Shown: piece after piece, positions 50,640 to 62,792 of the stretch | How positions within the stretch are numbered: position 1 is the stretch's first letter | Layout: every line of letters starts with the position of its first letter | Origin: Coturnix japonica | Taxonomy: Eukaryota; Chordata; Aves; Galliformes; Phasianidae | Assembly (NCBI RefSeq): GCF_001577835.2 | Contig: NC_029542.1 | Span: forward strand, 3,023,336-3,087,335 | Direction of reading: 5' to 3' | Length of the DNA: 64,000 nt | Translations under genes and position numbers: made by a program | Notes under the pieces: model-generated | Database searches by the model: none | What the model was told of the DNA's origin: nothing | Seen by the model: the letters and a program-made list of their open reading frames with translations, nothing else

Positions 50640-51192
50640 GTGGGGATGCTGGGTCCAGAGGAGGGCCACAAAGGGCTGGAGCACCTCCCCTATGAGGACA
50701 GTCTGAAGGAGTTGGGCTTGTTCAGCCTAGAGAAGAGAAGGTTGTGGGGTGACCTCACTGCAGCCTTTCAATACCTGAAGGGAACTTACCCGTCCCTTAA
50801 ACTCTTGGAAAGGGCCGACAATAGCAGGACACGGGGAAATGGTTTTAAGTTAAAAGAGGGAAGATTTAGGTTGGATGTTAGGGGGAAGTTCTTCCCTAGG
50901 AGAGTGGTTAGGCCATGGAACAGGCTGCCCAGGGAGGTTGTGGATGCCCCGTCCTTGGAGGTGTTCAAGGCCAGGTTGGACAGGGCCATGGGCAACCTGA
51001 TCTATGGGGTCTCTAAGGGGCTCTATGGGGTCTCTAAGGAGATCTATGGGGTCTCTGTGGGGATCTATGGGGTCTCCTGGGCAACCTGATCTAGTAAATG
51101 TGTATGTTTGGTGGCCCTGCTAGGCAGGGGGGTTGGAACTACATGATCCTTGAGGTCCCTTCCAACCCGGGTCATTCTGTGATTCTGTGATG
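50640..51192 (+). mobile_element. CR1 LINE 3' fragment in CALCOCO2 intron 1
   Basis: About 550 bp matches the CR1 3' region in sense orientation. It includes 'gaggagggccacaaag', 'gaggttgtggatgcccc', 'ttcaaggccaggttggacag' and the end 'ggtcccttccaacccggg', closing with two attctgtg repeats at 51,174-51,191. The match is strong and fairly young-looking. A long open frame runs through the 3' end in plus sense, but it is CR1 sequence and not a host exon. It carries an internal minisatellite. Confidence 0.95.
51001..51092. repeat. 21-bp minisatellite inside the CR1 copy
   Basis: Four tandem copies of a 21-bp unit beginning tctatggggtctctaagg lie in this stretch. The flanking phrase gggcaacctgatct occurs both before (from 50,990) and after (to 51,092) the array, so the expansion sits inside a duplicated CR1 segment. 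Confidence 0.85.
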
Positions 51193-51491
51193 CTAATATG
51201 GGCTGCAATCAGGGCATCCCTCGTGGCATAGGACTGGACACATCAGGTGTCTGCTTGCAGCTGGAAATCAGTCTCACTTAAGAAGGGAGATTGGGTTGGA
51301 CCATCTCATCACAGCAGCAGGGACTCCAGTGTTCCCATGTGCCTTGCTGATAAATACCGCTCCATGTGTAAAGGACTTTGGATCTTACAGCTCTATCACT
51401 CACAAACATATCCTTCCTGAACACGATTATATTGGCAGCAAGCGAAGGTGAGATAATCACATTCTGCTTTCTCCTCTTGCAGACTTTCACA

Positions 51492-54400
51492 ATGGATGAG
51501 ACTTCAGATGAACCTCCCACTTCTGCTGTCATTTTAGACAGCGGCTGCTTCTCCCAAGTCATCTTTAACAACGTGGAGAAATGTTATGCTCCTGGAGGGG
51601 ATGTAACCTGTCACTATACTCTCACTCACAACATTGTTCCTCGTGGGAAGGACTGGGTGGGCATCTTCCGGGTAAGCAAATACTATGCAACCAAGTATGA
51701 TGATACAGCTATAAAAAGAAATTATTTGGCATTTATTTGATATTTCAGCCTTAAGAAAGGTGTTAAGGCTTTGGTAGAACAGGGTAAAGAATTTATTTTC
51801 AGCAATAACCTTGTGTCATGCAACATTTTTCTTGTGCCCAGGGACAGAATGCCAGAAATGTTGTTACTTGAACAGCTTCAAGGCCAATCAAACAGACTAT
51901 AATTCATAGAATCTGTGAAGGACAATTAAAGACCATACTGGCACCATCTCTTTTAACACGTCCCCTAGTGCTCCCTCACCTACCTAACACATTCCATAGA
52001 ATCAGGCATAAACTGGTGAGGATCTTTGATGGATGCATAGCCTACAACTCTAAGAAGCCGTTACATCAATACTAAAGTCCTCCCTATAGCTGATCTATGT
52101 AGAAACACAAACTATTTGCCATAGGATAAATATGAAGTATGTAATCCCTTACAAGAATTTTGCTATTGCAGGTGGGATGGAAAACCACCCGAGAATATTA
52201 CACGTTCATGTGGGCTCCTCAGCCCAGTGATGTCCATGGCAATACTGCTGTGCAGCAACAGATCCAGTTCAAAGGTGAGCTGGGAGGTTGGGTCACTCAC
52301 AGTATATATGTGCAGGTGTACACACAAGCATGCACACATAAACTCCCACACTACTGCCGCTAATAACTATTATATTTAGAATTACAGGATAACTTAGTAA
52401 TGTGCTTTGGTAAACTTCAAATCCCATCAGCCTAACATATAAAAAAGTATTTCAGATCTACTGGGTTCTGCAGTCCTGTCAGAATGATTTTGTTTGTATT
52501 GCAATCACAAAGAACTAGTAATGGTGGAGGATCAATATTAAAGTAAGATGTCTGTTTTCTTAGCTTCTGACTTTCTGTGCTATATAGTTAAAAGACTCAA
52601 ATGATTAGAAGCTGCATATGACAGTGTTGTTGTGTTTGTCTGAAGCTTACTACCTGCCCAAAGATGATGAATACTACCAGTTCTGCTACATTGACCAGGA
52701 TGGTATGATCCGTGGAGCCAGTGTGCCATTCCAGTTCAGAGCAGAGACTGAGGATGATATTCTGGTGGTTACCACACAGGTATGTATCCTCTCTTCCTCT
52801 GCTTCTTCCTGCCTTTGCTTTTATTTGCCTTCCATTAGATGGGAGTAAGAGTGTGCACATGGACACTGGGGTGTTGTGAAGCCAACCACATTTACTTTAC
52901 AGTATCCTCCATAGAGATGTTTGGAGCATAGGGTTTTTTTATGCTTCCATTACAACTAAACAACTTTGCTTGCAAGGGAGAAGTGGAAGAGATTGAACAG
53001 CAAAACAAAAATTTGCTTAAAGAAAACGAGGAGCTGCAAGCCAACTGTGCAAGTCTCCAGAAACAAAACACAGATCTGCAGGAGGACCTCAAGAAGACAC
53101 AGGTACAACAAAAGTTCATATATGAAGTCAGAAACTTTAATTCTGAAAGATAAGGTAAAAAGACTGAGTCAGGTCATGCTCTGCTGTATGCTTCTGGGAG
53201 AAAATTAGAATGCTTTCTTCCCATATTATCTGTTAACAAGGAGTACAACATCTCTACTACTATAATGATAACAATGATGAACAAGAGGCATCATTAGACA
53301 TGGGGTTCAGGAACACATGGGAAGGAGAGTTCTCAAAAAGGTTTAGTAGGACTTCCTGATATTGCAAGCCCAGCCCTGCTCTAAACATTCCTGTTTCTCT
53401 TTCAGTTTTGCTGAGGGCTTAATGTAAAAAAAAAAAAACAGAGTCTGAAAAATACAAAGGAGAGATTTTCCTCCTTCAGGTGGGCTGTAAGCATTGTGTT
53501 TTGCAGTTCCAGTGCAGAGAAGGACTATTGCCTGAGTCCCATTTTTCTTCCTACTGACTTCATTTTGATTTTCAGGAGCTACAAAATGTTTTGGAGTTTC
53601 TTAGGAGCAGCACGGAAAAAATGGAGCTGGAGCTGAATTCCCTGAAAGAGGAAAATAAACACCTGAAGGAGCTGAATGAGTGCAGAGAGGCAGAACTGCA
53701 CCAGTAAGTGTATCTACAGGATCAATTAAAACTAGATTCCATGTAAGCAAACGTCTTGCTGTTGTGGATTAAATTTCTGTTTGTGAAAGTGTTGTGTTTT
53801 GTCTTCCTTTGAATAGATTCAAAGAGCAAATTCAGAATGTAACATCTGAAAAGGAACATCTGGAAACCAGACTGAAAACGGCCCTGGATCATGTTGATCA
53901 GCTGCAGGTACAAAACACATAGATTCCCTTCTTTACTTTTAAGGACTGTCTCAGATTGGTCAGCCACAGGTTCTGGATATTTGCTGCATGCAGCAAAAGG
54001 AGCCTGTGCTTCTCTGTCATAACTGTTTGTATTCACTTACTGCCTACTCTTCTTTCTCCCTAGTCTCAGCTTCTGAGTTATGAGAAGGAAATTGAAGACC
54101 TGGTTCGTTCGGACCAAGACAAGACTAAGCAATGTGAAAGTTTAAAGGAAGAGAATAACCAGTTATGCATGACTATAACTCAAAAGGTAAAACCTTTTAA
54201 TTCTGATTCTCTGTAGCAAGAAATTGCAGTCTCTGTCTTCATCTTTTTTGATGAAGCAGGTAGGTGGGAAAAGATGCAATATGGTCAGAATGCCCTGAAA
54301 CACGCTTTACAATATAAAGTTTCTACTCTATAGTTTGATGCTCTGCCTCACATCCTTACCTGACACCTTCTTTCTTTGATGTTCCCTTTGCAACTCTACC

Positions 54401-56698
54401 TGTGAAAATCTGGGAATTCTGATCAGGAAGAGCAAAAGAAAGAACTTCAACATTGCCTGGAGCACTTGAAGGGAACAGAGGCCGACCTGACACTTCGTCT
54501 GCAGAACGAACAGGTGCTCAGCATTTCTAGGGGCACAGCTGGGAGTGGGACACTGAGAATGACTGCAGAATCCCTACAGACTGTAGTGTATCTAATGTAC
54601 TGATTTAATACAAGATTTAACATAATATTAGTTCTTAAGGATGTACTAGCTATCCACAGTCAATGCAGATGTCAGAGTACCAGAAAATGTGTCAGACTTG
54701 AAGGGTTCTTACCTGCCAGGGTGGAATTGTTGTCATTTTAACCTCTCACTTTGATGTGTTGTGTGTCCCCTCTGGAGGTCACATCATCCTCTCATGCTGT
54801 AATGAAAATACAGAGCTTAAGTGATTGGTGACGCTGTTATCCTAGGTCAGAAACTGCAGAATGGTAAAACTCTTGTTTCAAGAGAGGGTTTATTGGTAAG
54901 AAATGTGGCTAGAAGCTGCCTGTATATGTGAACAGTGCTTGGAGTTGTCATCTTTTTGTTTGCCAGTGTCCCATAATTTAGCTAATAACCCTCTTCCTTT
55001 GTAGAAACAAAACAATGACTTAATGAAAGAGCTTGAGGAGCAGAGGTGTTTGTTTCAGACTTTGCAAGCAAAAAAGAAAAAATCTGATGAGGAAAATCAG
55101 GTGAGAACTTGCCACACGTCCCTCACCTTTCTCACATATTGAATATAACATAAATCTGTCCATCTAGTGTTCAATTCCACTGACCATTCCACCAGATTGC
55201 TACTAGTGCCTGTACAACTGCAAGATTCTCGTCTGTCTTTTAAAATGTGTTACTCTGTTGCAGTCATCCTGTCTGCCTTCCTGAGCAAGCCACATAACAG
55301 ATCTTGCACTTCCTTTCTTTACTTTCTGTCAAGCTGGACTAAGACTGAGCTATCTAAAAACTTAAGAGCAATTTTTATTCTGTTTTAAGAGGATCTATGT
55401 TAGTTCAGTGTGCAACTTATCACTGAAATGGTCTCCTGAGTTTCTGGAAATTAATTTTACTCTTCTGTCCCTTTGCAGAAACTAAGGAAAGAGAATGATT
55501 CCCTCCTGAGGTGTCTCTCTCAGCCTAGAGATGTTTCACCCTCCTCTGTTGTTTCACAAGCCCAAGCTTTTGCTCCAGCTCCTGAAAACTTTGTATTTGG
55601 AAATCCATATCATGGTGAGAATACGTGGCGTTGTGTCTGATACCACAAATACATGGCAGTAAGGGTCTCAGCAAACTGTCCTCCCTTTCAAATCGGCTGC
55701 TGTAGGAAATACATTCTTAGCAGCACATCTATAGCTTTGCATGTGTGCAGATGACTTTGCAGCTGCAAAATGCTGCCAGATGTTAAGAGCTGATTTAAGT
55801 CATCAGCAGTCTGTAATTTTCTACAGAAAGAGACAACCGTTATCCAGCTCACTTGTCAGTGGGACAGCAAATTCTGTGTCTTATGTCCAGTTTCTGTAGT
55901 CCTGCATGTAGAGGTTTAGATCCAGAGCCACATCCTTATGTTTCAAGAATTATTAGTTATCTACACATTACACTGTTAATCATTTAGGTGGCTGAATGAA
56001 CCTTTTTTTTTCCCCAGATGCAGGAGCAAACTGGAAGGCAAGAGCCAGAGGAATAGTAAGTAAAGGAGATATGAATGGACATGAGTGGTATACAGACAGA
56101 AATTAGCAGTTCAATATGAGAAGCACCAATTCAGTTCTATATCTGGTTGTCCACTTATTTAGTCCTGGTAATATAGTGGACAACACTTAACCTGTTGAAT
56201 TAGTAACACGTGTTGGGGAAGGGGAGTTCTGTTCACCTTAATCTTTAAAGAACAACTTTTGGCAGCATCAAATGTCAAAATGAGCAGAATGCAGCAGCTA
56301 AATGCCTTATTCTGTATTGCACACATGGACATGTGCCATTTAGGAGTTTTAAGTGTTATTTAGAGAAGCTTGGAGACATTTGAAAGCTTCAGTGTATTGA
56401 AAGTCAGAAAGGCTTATCCAAAGCTGATAATGTCTGACTAGCAAACTTTTTTCTTCTTTTTAAATACAAATACATATTTAAAATTGTCTTTATTTACTTT
56501 TCCTTTGTACTTCAGGATTCTATCAGGAAATGCCCCATATGCAATGACGTTTTTCCTGATGATATTGAAGCAAGAGACTACGAGGCCCATGTGCAGAGCC
56601 ATCTTCTGGAGTGCCCAGTCTGCAATGAAGCCTTTGAAAAGTCCAATCAGCAGGTGTTTGATGACCATATGTTGTGTCATAGCCTGGAACGATTCTGA
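51492..56698 (+). CDS. CALCOCO2: CALCOCO2 (NDP52), selective autophagy receptor
   Basis: This is an autophagy receptor that links damaged pathogen vacuoles and ubiquitin-coated cargo to ATG8 proteins. Twelve coding exons give 474 residues (human 446): 51,492-51,671; 52,172-52,274; 52,646-52,779; 52,977-53,102; 53,576-53,703; 53,817-53,907; 54,064-54,186; 54,427-54,513; 55,005-55,100; 55,479-55,614; 56,018-56,055; 56,516-56,698. A SKICH domain (about 20-127) includes WVGIFRVGWKTTREYYTFMW. The noncanonical LC3C-binding motif ILVV is at 133-136, the human position. A coiled coil covers about 140-365. FVFGNPY (394-400) matches the human galectin-8-binding LAYGNPY. The C terminus has two C2H2 fingers: C420, C423, H439, H443 and C447, C450, H465, H469. 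TAX1BP1 is the closest alternative, but the ILVV and GNPY motifs and the location favour CALCOCO2. All junctions are in frame. Confidence 0.93.
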
Positions 56699-57780
56699 AT
56701 CTGTTCTGTAGATTGGGTGGCAGAGGCTGCAGCTTAGAATAGACCAAAGTTATTCTTCTATAGAGACTTGATCTATGCCAGTAAGAAATTGTCATCCCTT
56801 TAAGTCCTCTGTCTTGGATCAATTGACTGTGCTTGCTAAATGAGTTACAAATCCTGTAATTAATAACTATTAATCCAGGTAGGGCCAAATAATAGATGTA
56901 GTACAGTGGTTTTCTGTACTTGGCTGACACAGCTCTATTATAATGGTTTTAACATTCAGTAGAGCACTGTGATTGCTAACCAAAGAGCAGAAGCATTGCA
57001 TAGTCTTTTAGGACCACACCTTCAGTCTGGTTCAGCTTCTGGAATACAGCATTAAATACTAATAAATACAAAAGTCTAAATAAGAATAGATTTTCCTTTC
57101 TTCTTTTGCCTTTAGTCATAAAAAAGTGAAATATATATTTATAAAGGAACTACTTATTTGCAGATCTGAAGGTCTAGGGTTCTTACAGCAGAGTAGGCAG
57201 TATAGTTTAGTGTGGAACGAGGTGCATAGGAAAGCATGTAGCTGAGTTGTCATAGCAGTGCTGAGGATAAATGGCCTCTCAGTCTTGAAACTGGGTATCC
57301 TCATTTAAAGTAAGCGATGAAAACCTTCATGATTTAAAATGAAGAGCCTGTTCTCAAACCAAAACATTGTGATTGAAAACTGTTAAGTGCCTTGGGACAT
57401 TACAGTGCTCTGTGGATGGATTATCCAGTTACTACTTTTATTTCTGCTTTGGGATTTTCAAGTTATGATTAACAGTTCTTTTGTCTATGCACATACAAAT
57501 GGGTGAAGTTTTATTGTCCAGCTGTATTAGATGTTGCCTGCTGAATATCTGAAGCAAGAGAAAATCATAAGAAGTTTACACAGAGATTTGAGACTGTTAA
57601 AGAGTAACAAAGACTTTAAAATATTTTGATTATACACATTTATTTTTTTTTTAATCTGGGTTTAAATGGAGTGTTTCTGCCTTTAAGATGTACTATACTG
57701 GTAAGCATTATTTAAAAGATCTGTAACAGAAAATAAGAGCAGACAAAATAAAAGCTGCACTGAGAAAGTGAAAAAGATGT
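56699..57780 (+). other. CALCOCO2: CALCOCO2 3'UTR (predicted)
   Basis: AT-rich sequence follows the stop codon. Candidate poly(A) signals are AATAAA at 57,061-57,066 and 57,747-57,752. The second is followed by GT-containing sequence and would give a 3'UTR of about 1.07 kb. Which is used is not determinable here. Confidence 0.55.
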
Positions 57781-58542
57781 CAACTTCTTTAAATAAATTG
57801 GAGGAATTGTTGGTGTCTTAATGGAGCTATTTGCAAGCCTTCAATTACTTTCTGAAGCTTTTCTCTAACAAAGTACTTAAGCACATTTCTGAATAACTTT
57901 TAGTATACAACATAATATCTCAAGGGTTAGCAGGAATATTGCTGTCTAATGGCATATATTTAACTGGCTGACCTTCACTGGCTTCTCTCAGCATGGGAAT
58001 ATATCAAGAAAGCCAAAGGACAGGATGTTATTTGTTACTATAATGCATATCAATGTGCCTGGCATATCTTTACCCCAATTTTGGCAGTCAAATATTCTGT
58101 CATCCTGAGGCTAATTTTTAACTTAGTACCTGTTTTCTTAGGAAATATCCCATTGCTTTTCAAGAATGCTCCCACCCCAAAGCTTTTCCACGCAGCCTCA
58201 TTTGAAATTACATTTTTCATTCTTTTCTTGTTTTACACCTCGACAGAAGCAGATCAAACGCAGTTATTAAAACTCCACTAGTTCACTCAATTAACACTTA
58301 ACAGACCTGCTCATTTTCTACACTGTTGTTCATGCTTTCTTTAGCAGCTCAAATCCTAAAGCCTAAACCCTGTCGTTTGTGGTTAGTTATGTTACATTAC
58401 TAGCTATATCCCTGAGCTACCAGTGTTGATATTGCTTCCATCCCTTGTAATCTGGTGCCTACCATTTTCTGCTTGCCAGCTCCTACCATCTCCACAAAGC
58501 CTCACAGCCTGTTTTGAGCCCTAGGACACAGACAGCAAGCAG

Positions 58543-58561
58543 GTGGCCGGCAGAGGGGGTC
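58543..58561 (+). promoter_or_regulatory. CTCF-like motif downstream of CALCOCO2
   Basis: The sequence gtggccggcagagggggtc keeps the CTCF core pattern CC-N-GCAGAGGGGG on the plus strand. It lies between CALCOCO2 and the expected TTLL6/HOXB side. Confidence 0.45.
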
Positions 58562-61500
58562 AGACTGCAGTAAATCTCATGAGGATGCTGCATTTGAAAG
58601 CATTTTAAGGTATGCCATTTGTTTTCTGTAATAATGATCCAGATTCCAGACTTCCAAGACACATAAATACTTCTGCCTGATGCATCCTGAGCAGCCGGGG
58701 ACCAATTTACCTCCAAGTACAAGCTATGCTGTATTTTCTAAGCAAATTTTCATTTTACATGTAATTTACAGCTGTATTTATGTTACTGATGAATTTAACA
58801 TTTGGAATTGCAGTATGTTTCAACCGTATCTCAATTGTATGGTTTAAAACAGAAATAGCTGAAATGGTTGTTAATTAGATCTAATTATACTTTGGATGAG
58901 ATCCCATTTACATTGATATGTATTGCATAAGGACCTTGAAATAAATTGTCAAAAGTGGCAGTGGATGTTTGGCACGTTCTGTGTTCCAATCACATGGAAT
59001 CCGACTGAATGGGCATTTATTATATATAAATATTTAAAGGGGTATAAAAATGTTGCAGGCCAAATGTCTGCGGTTATAAAATACAAACCAGATGACAACT
59101 CCCAACTGCAAAGGCATGCTGTCCATGGCACAGGGCACCAGATTACTGACAGTTCTTTCCATCAGAAAGTCCATCATTTTGCCTGCAAAAAGTGGGGTTT
59201 TTTTAGTGCAGAAAAATAAGACAGGCCATGAGGTAGACAGTTACAGTATCCAGATTCTCAAAGTCTTTCAGTTTTGAAAGTTAGGGTCTCTGAAAGGCTG
59301 ATGGGTGGTTCTGCTCCTTTCATAAAAGAATCCCATTCTCAGCCCCCTTTACTCACTTTAGCAACCTCCTTCCTCCACTCTTTCTTCTCCTGGTTTCTCT
59401 TCACCTATCTATGCCTCCTTCTTTCTTACTGAACAAGGTGCCACCTCCAGTGTTGTCTTTCTCCTCTGAAATCACAGTGCTGATGTTTTAGAGTTAGAGG
59501 CTGAGGCATAGAGTGGGCTCCATCTGGCAGCGCTGGCAGAATGCAGGCTGGGAGTACTGCTGCTGCTTCTCTTCACCTTAATGAGGCTCCTGCAGAGAGC
59601 AGGGGAAGCAGAAAGAAAATTAAAAGGTTCCTAACAAAAGGAATGTAAATAGACAAGGCGCAGGTGAACAATAGAGGAGAAGGAAAGCAGTGTCCAAGCC
59701 AGCAACTGAGTGGTTTTGCTTGATAATCAACTTGTCAGATTGATTTTAAGACACAGCAGAAGAGATCGATAATCCTTTACAGCAGTATAATGCACATCCT
59801 AGGAGTTAAAGTGTTTTGAACATCAAAGTCCTTATTTCAGGGATCAGGTCTGTACTTTCTTAATAAGTGACAGTGCTTCTGTATCTGGCATGTCAATTAT
59901 GGGAAGAGGAAGAGACTAAGGAATGCAATCATGGTTAAAAAATGGTTCTAAAACGACACTGAAATGAACTGCCAGGTTGTTTGAGATGGGACAGCTCTGA
60001 AAAAGCTGGGGAAGGAAATGCTCGCATGACCCTGTTAGAATGAGAGATTAAGATATACTTACGTTCAGCTTTTTTTGTTGTTGTTGCTTACATTATTTTA
60101 TAAGGACTATTTTTTATCTTTATCTTTGTTGTGTTATAAAGATCTAAACTGACCTACTCTTCCTTATCCAGGAGTCAGTGAGTCCCCTTATCTCTAGTTG
60201 CACAAACAGACAGTCAAAGTGGGTATATAAAGGCATGAAATCAGAACACTGCTGTTCATCACCCGCTTTGTTCTGAATTAAATCCCTATCTGAAATGCAC
60301 TGAAGAAGCAGATCTTTACAGTTCTGTTGGTGAGACGGTTGGGTCCCAGAATTAGATCAGTTGTTTTCTCTAAACAGCTATTAGCCACCTCCATTATACT
60401 AACAGAACTGGTTTCCATCCTCTGGCTCATTTATTCCAAACCAGCATTATTGAAGTGAATGGGGTCTAGGCCCTGGATATTAGAAGAGCTGTTGGTCTAC
60501 TCATAAATAACAAGTTGTCAAGGATTTTAATGGAAACCCTTAGAGTGCTGTAAATCTGTGCAGTTCTGCCTGGATCCCCTCCCTCATTTCCATCACAATA
60601 TCACTCCAGTGGGACTGCAGCTTGCAGCATGTGCCAGGCAGCCTAGATTGGTAGGACACAGGGGAAGATAGGAGGAAAAAAAGCTGGAGAAGAGATGGGG
60701 GATTCAGAACAGTTGGTAGTGCTGAAGCATCTGCTGGGTGGCCGGTTTTGGAGTCACCTGGCCTATTCAGCATGGCAAGGATGGGAGGGCTATTCATCCA
60801 GGGGGACTGGGAAGGGGGAGAACAGAACCAGGGATGCTTGTGGAATAAAGATGGATGTGCTGCAGTTTACATTTCGCTCCATTGGGCTGTGAAGTAGTAA
60901 ATCTCAGCAAATAGAGGGTTGCATTAGTTTTTGATCACCATCTAAGTAGTAGAGCTACTGAAGTGATGCTATATAGACTGTCTCTTGCTGTTAGTAAAAA
61001 CAAGACTTTTCAAGATGATTTTTTTTTTGTTACCTTCCTAGTCAGTCCAAACTACCTTCAGGGAAAAATTAACACTGTACCCTGATCCAAATAACAGTGT
61101 TTTTGTGGTTAACTGGATCTGGCCAGAAACAGGGTTACTATATTGTTCCTTACTCACCCCCCAAAATATCATTAGCTTGGCTGTCTGCAGAGATCATAAC
61201 ATCCTGCTGCATACAACACTGAAGCCTTCTAGGAAAGAACTTGAGCTCACTCATCCATTCTCTGTTGGCTGTATTATGGGATGTATTACGATTGGCTTGG
61301 ATCAAGACCCAGTCATACTTGTGCCCACTCCTCTTGCAAAGCAGATGGGACTACGTGGTGCCCTATTTAAGAGTCCAAGAGCTCCACAGCTCATTAAAAT
61401 TTGCATGCAAGGCCACTTTAGGTTTAAAGGTAGCCTTGCACCCTTGCTTACCATGTAATAGAAATAAAAAATGACATTGGTGACAAAGCTTCTGCTAGCT

Positions 61501-62775
61501 TCAGAGTGCCCAGGGCTTATAGTCTTACATAATTACTAGTCTGGCACTGAAAGCCTAAAATACAATAAAGCCATCAGCAACACAGATGCTAAATTAATTA
61601 CTTTAAAATATAGCTCCTTCCATATTACAGCCTCACAAGGACTGAAGGAGCAGGTCTTAAGAGACTTATGCTCTATATTATGTAATTAAATATTACCTCT
61701 ATGCTATAGAGACGAAAGCAGACACGCAGACATGAAGGAATTTAGCCAAAGTCTCTCAGAAAATGTGGCATAATCCTCCTCTCCCTCACCAGATTTAACA
61801 TTCATTTTGAGAAAGGCTGCACAGCACCAGAAGTGAGCCAGGATGGAGGAAAAAAACGGATGGCTGCCAAAAGGGATTGATGTCCTTCAGACTCCAGGGA
61901 GTTTTTAACCCTTCCCAATGGTTTTGCCAGCCTGAAAAACCTGGTGGGGTTCATCAGCCTGTACTGCTCCTCTGCTGATCCATAAGAGATTTGCCAGTGG
62001 GAGCAGCTGCTTTGAGAGTGAGTTGATAACTCAAGCCCTGAGGCACTTACATCTGTATGTCTCATACCCTGCCTGCCTCCCTTCTCCAGTAACAGGATGA
62101 GACTAGAATATTACATGTGCTTTCATAATGTGTATTCCTGTGGGGCCTCGGTCATGATTATAGCATCTAAATGCAACCAGGAACAAATAACGACAACAAA
62201 AAAAGACAAAAAAAGATGGGGAATCTTAAGATCCCGAATATTTTTTACACTACAGCTGTTTGTGTTTAATGGTATGTTGCAGTTTCCTCAGCCACACAGC
62301 GTGGTTAATTCCTTTTTATTAGCAGTTATATTTTTGAGAGCAGGTCCTGCATGTTATGTAGTGCAGCTGAGAGAGCCATATGGAATTCTAATCTCTACGA
62401 GTTATTACCTGATGGTAGCAGTTTATGAACCCACACTTGTCTTAGTGGAGGCGCTGAACTTGACAGTTCTTCCTTAAAGAGGGTGATTGCCAGCATAGAA
62501 CTGAGCATAGAGCTGATCCAGAATGTTAGAAAGGAAGGGCTCTTCACTAGATGATCCAGAGACTATCAGAACATCAGTATCTTTTAGGTTTTTCACACCT
62601 TCCACAGATACCTTCTCTGTTATTATAACTTTAATGACCTGTTTTGTTGTTCTCAATGAACCAATTAAAATGGGGGCACTCAAATTATCATGCTAGCTAC
62701 CTACGAGAGCACCTCTCTGTTCTCAAAGCAATAATTCTTATAGAAATACATATAGTTATAACCCTAAGATATACT

Positions 62776-62792
62776 GGGGGAGGGGGGGGGGG
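62776..62792. repeat. G-rich run (G5-A-G11)
   Basis: Sixteen G with a single A at 62,781 lie in AT-rich surroundings. It is a simple-sequence G-quadruplex candidate. Confidence 0.85.

Noticed and set aside
50631-51089. 152-residue plus-strand open frame
   Set aside because: It is a CR1 3' region read through its minisatellite, with no host protein similarity.
51898-51980. Text starting ttcatagaatc, resembling a CR1 end
   Set aside because: Only the first dozen bases resemble CR1; the rest does not continue the consensus.
61105-61458. 117-residue plus-strand frame
   Set aside because: No domain, no promoter or splice context; probably chance.
62097-62477. 126-residue plus-strand frame with hydrophobic segments
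   Set aside because: Hydrophobicity is explained by AT-rich codons; no family recognised.
62474-62683. Minus-strand 69-residue frame with a protein-like composition
   Set aside because: No recognised family, no splice partners seen and no neighbouring exons; cannot be supported as a gene.
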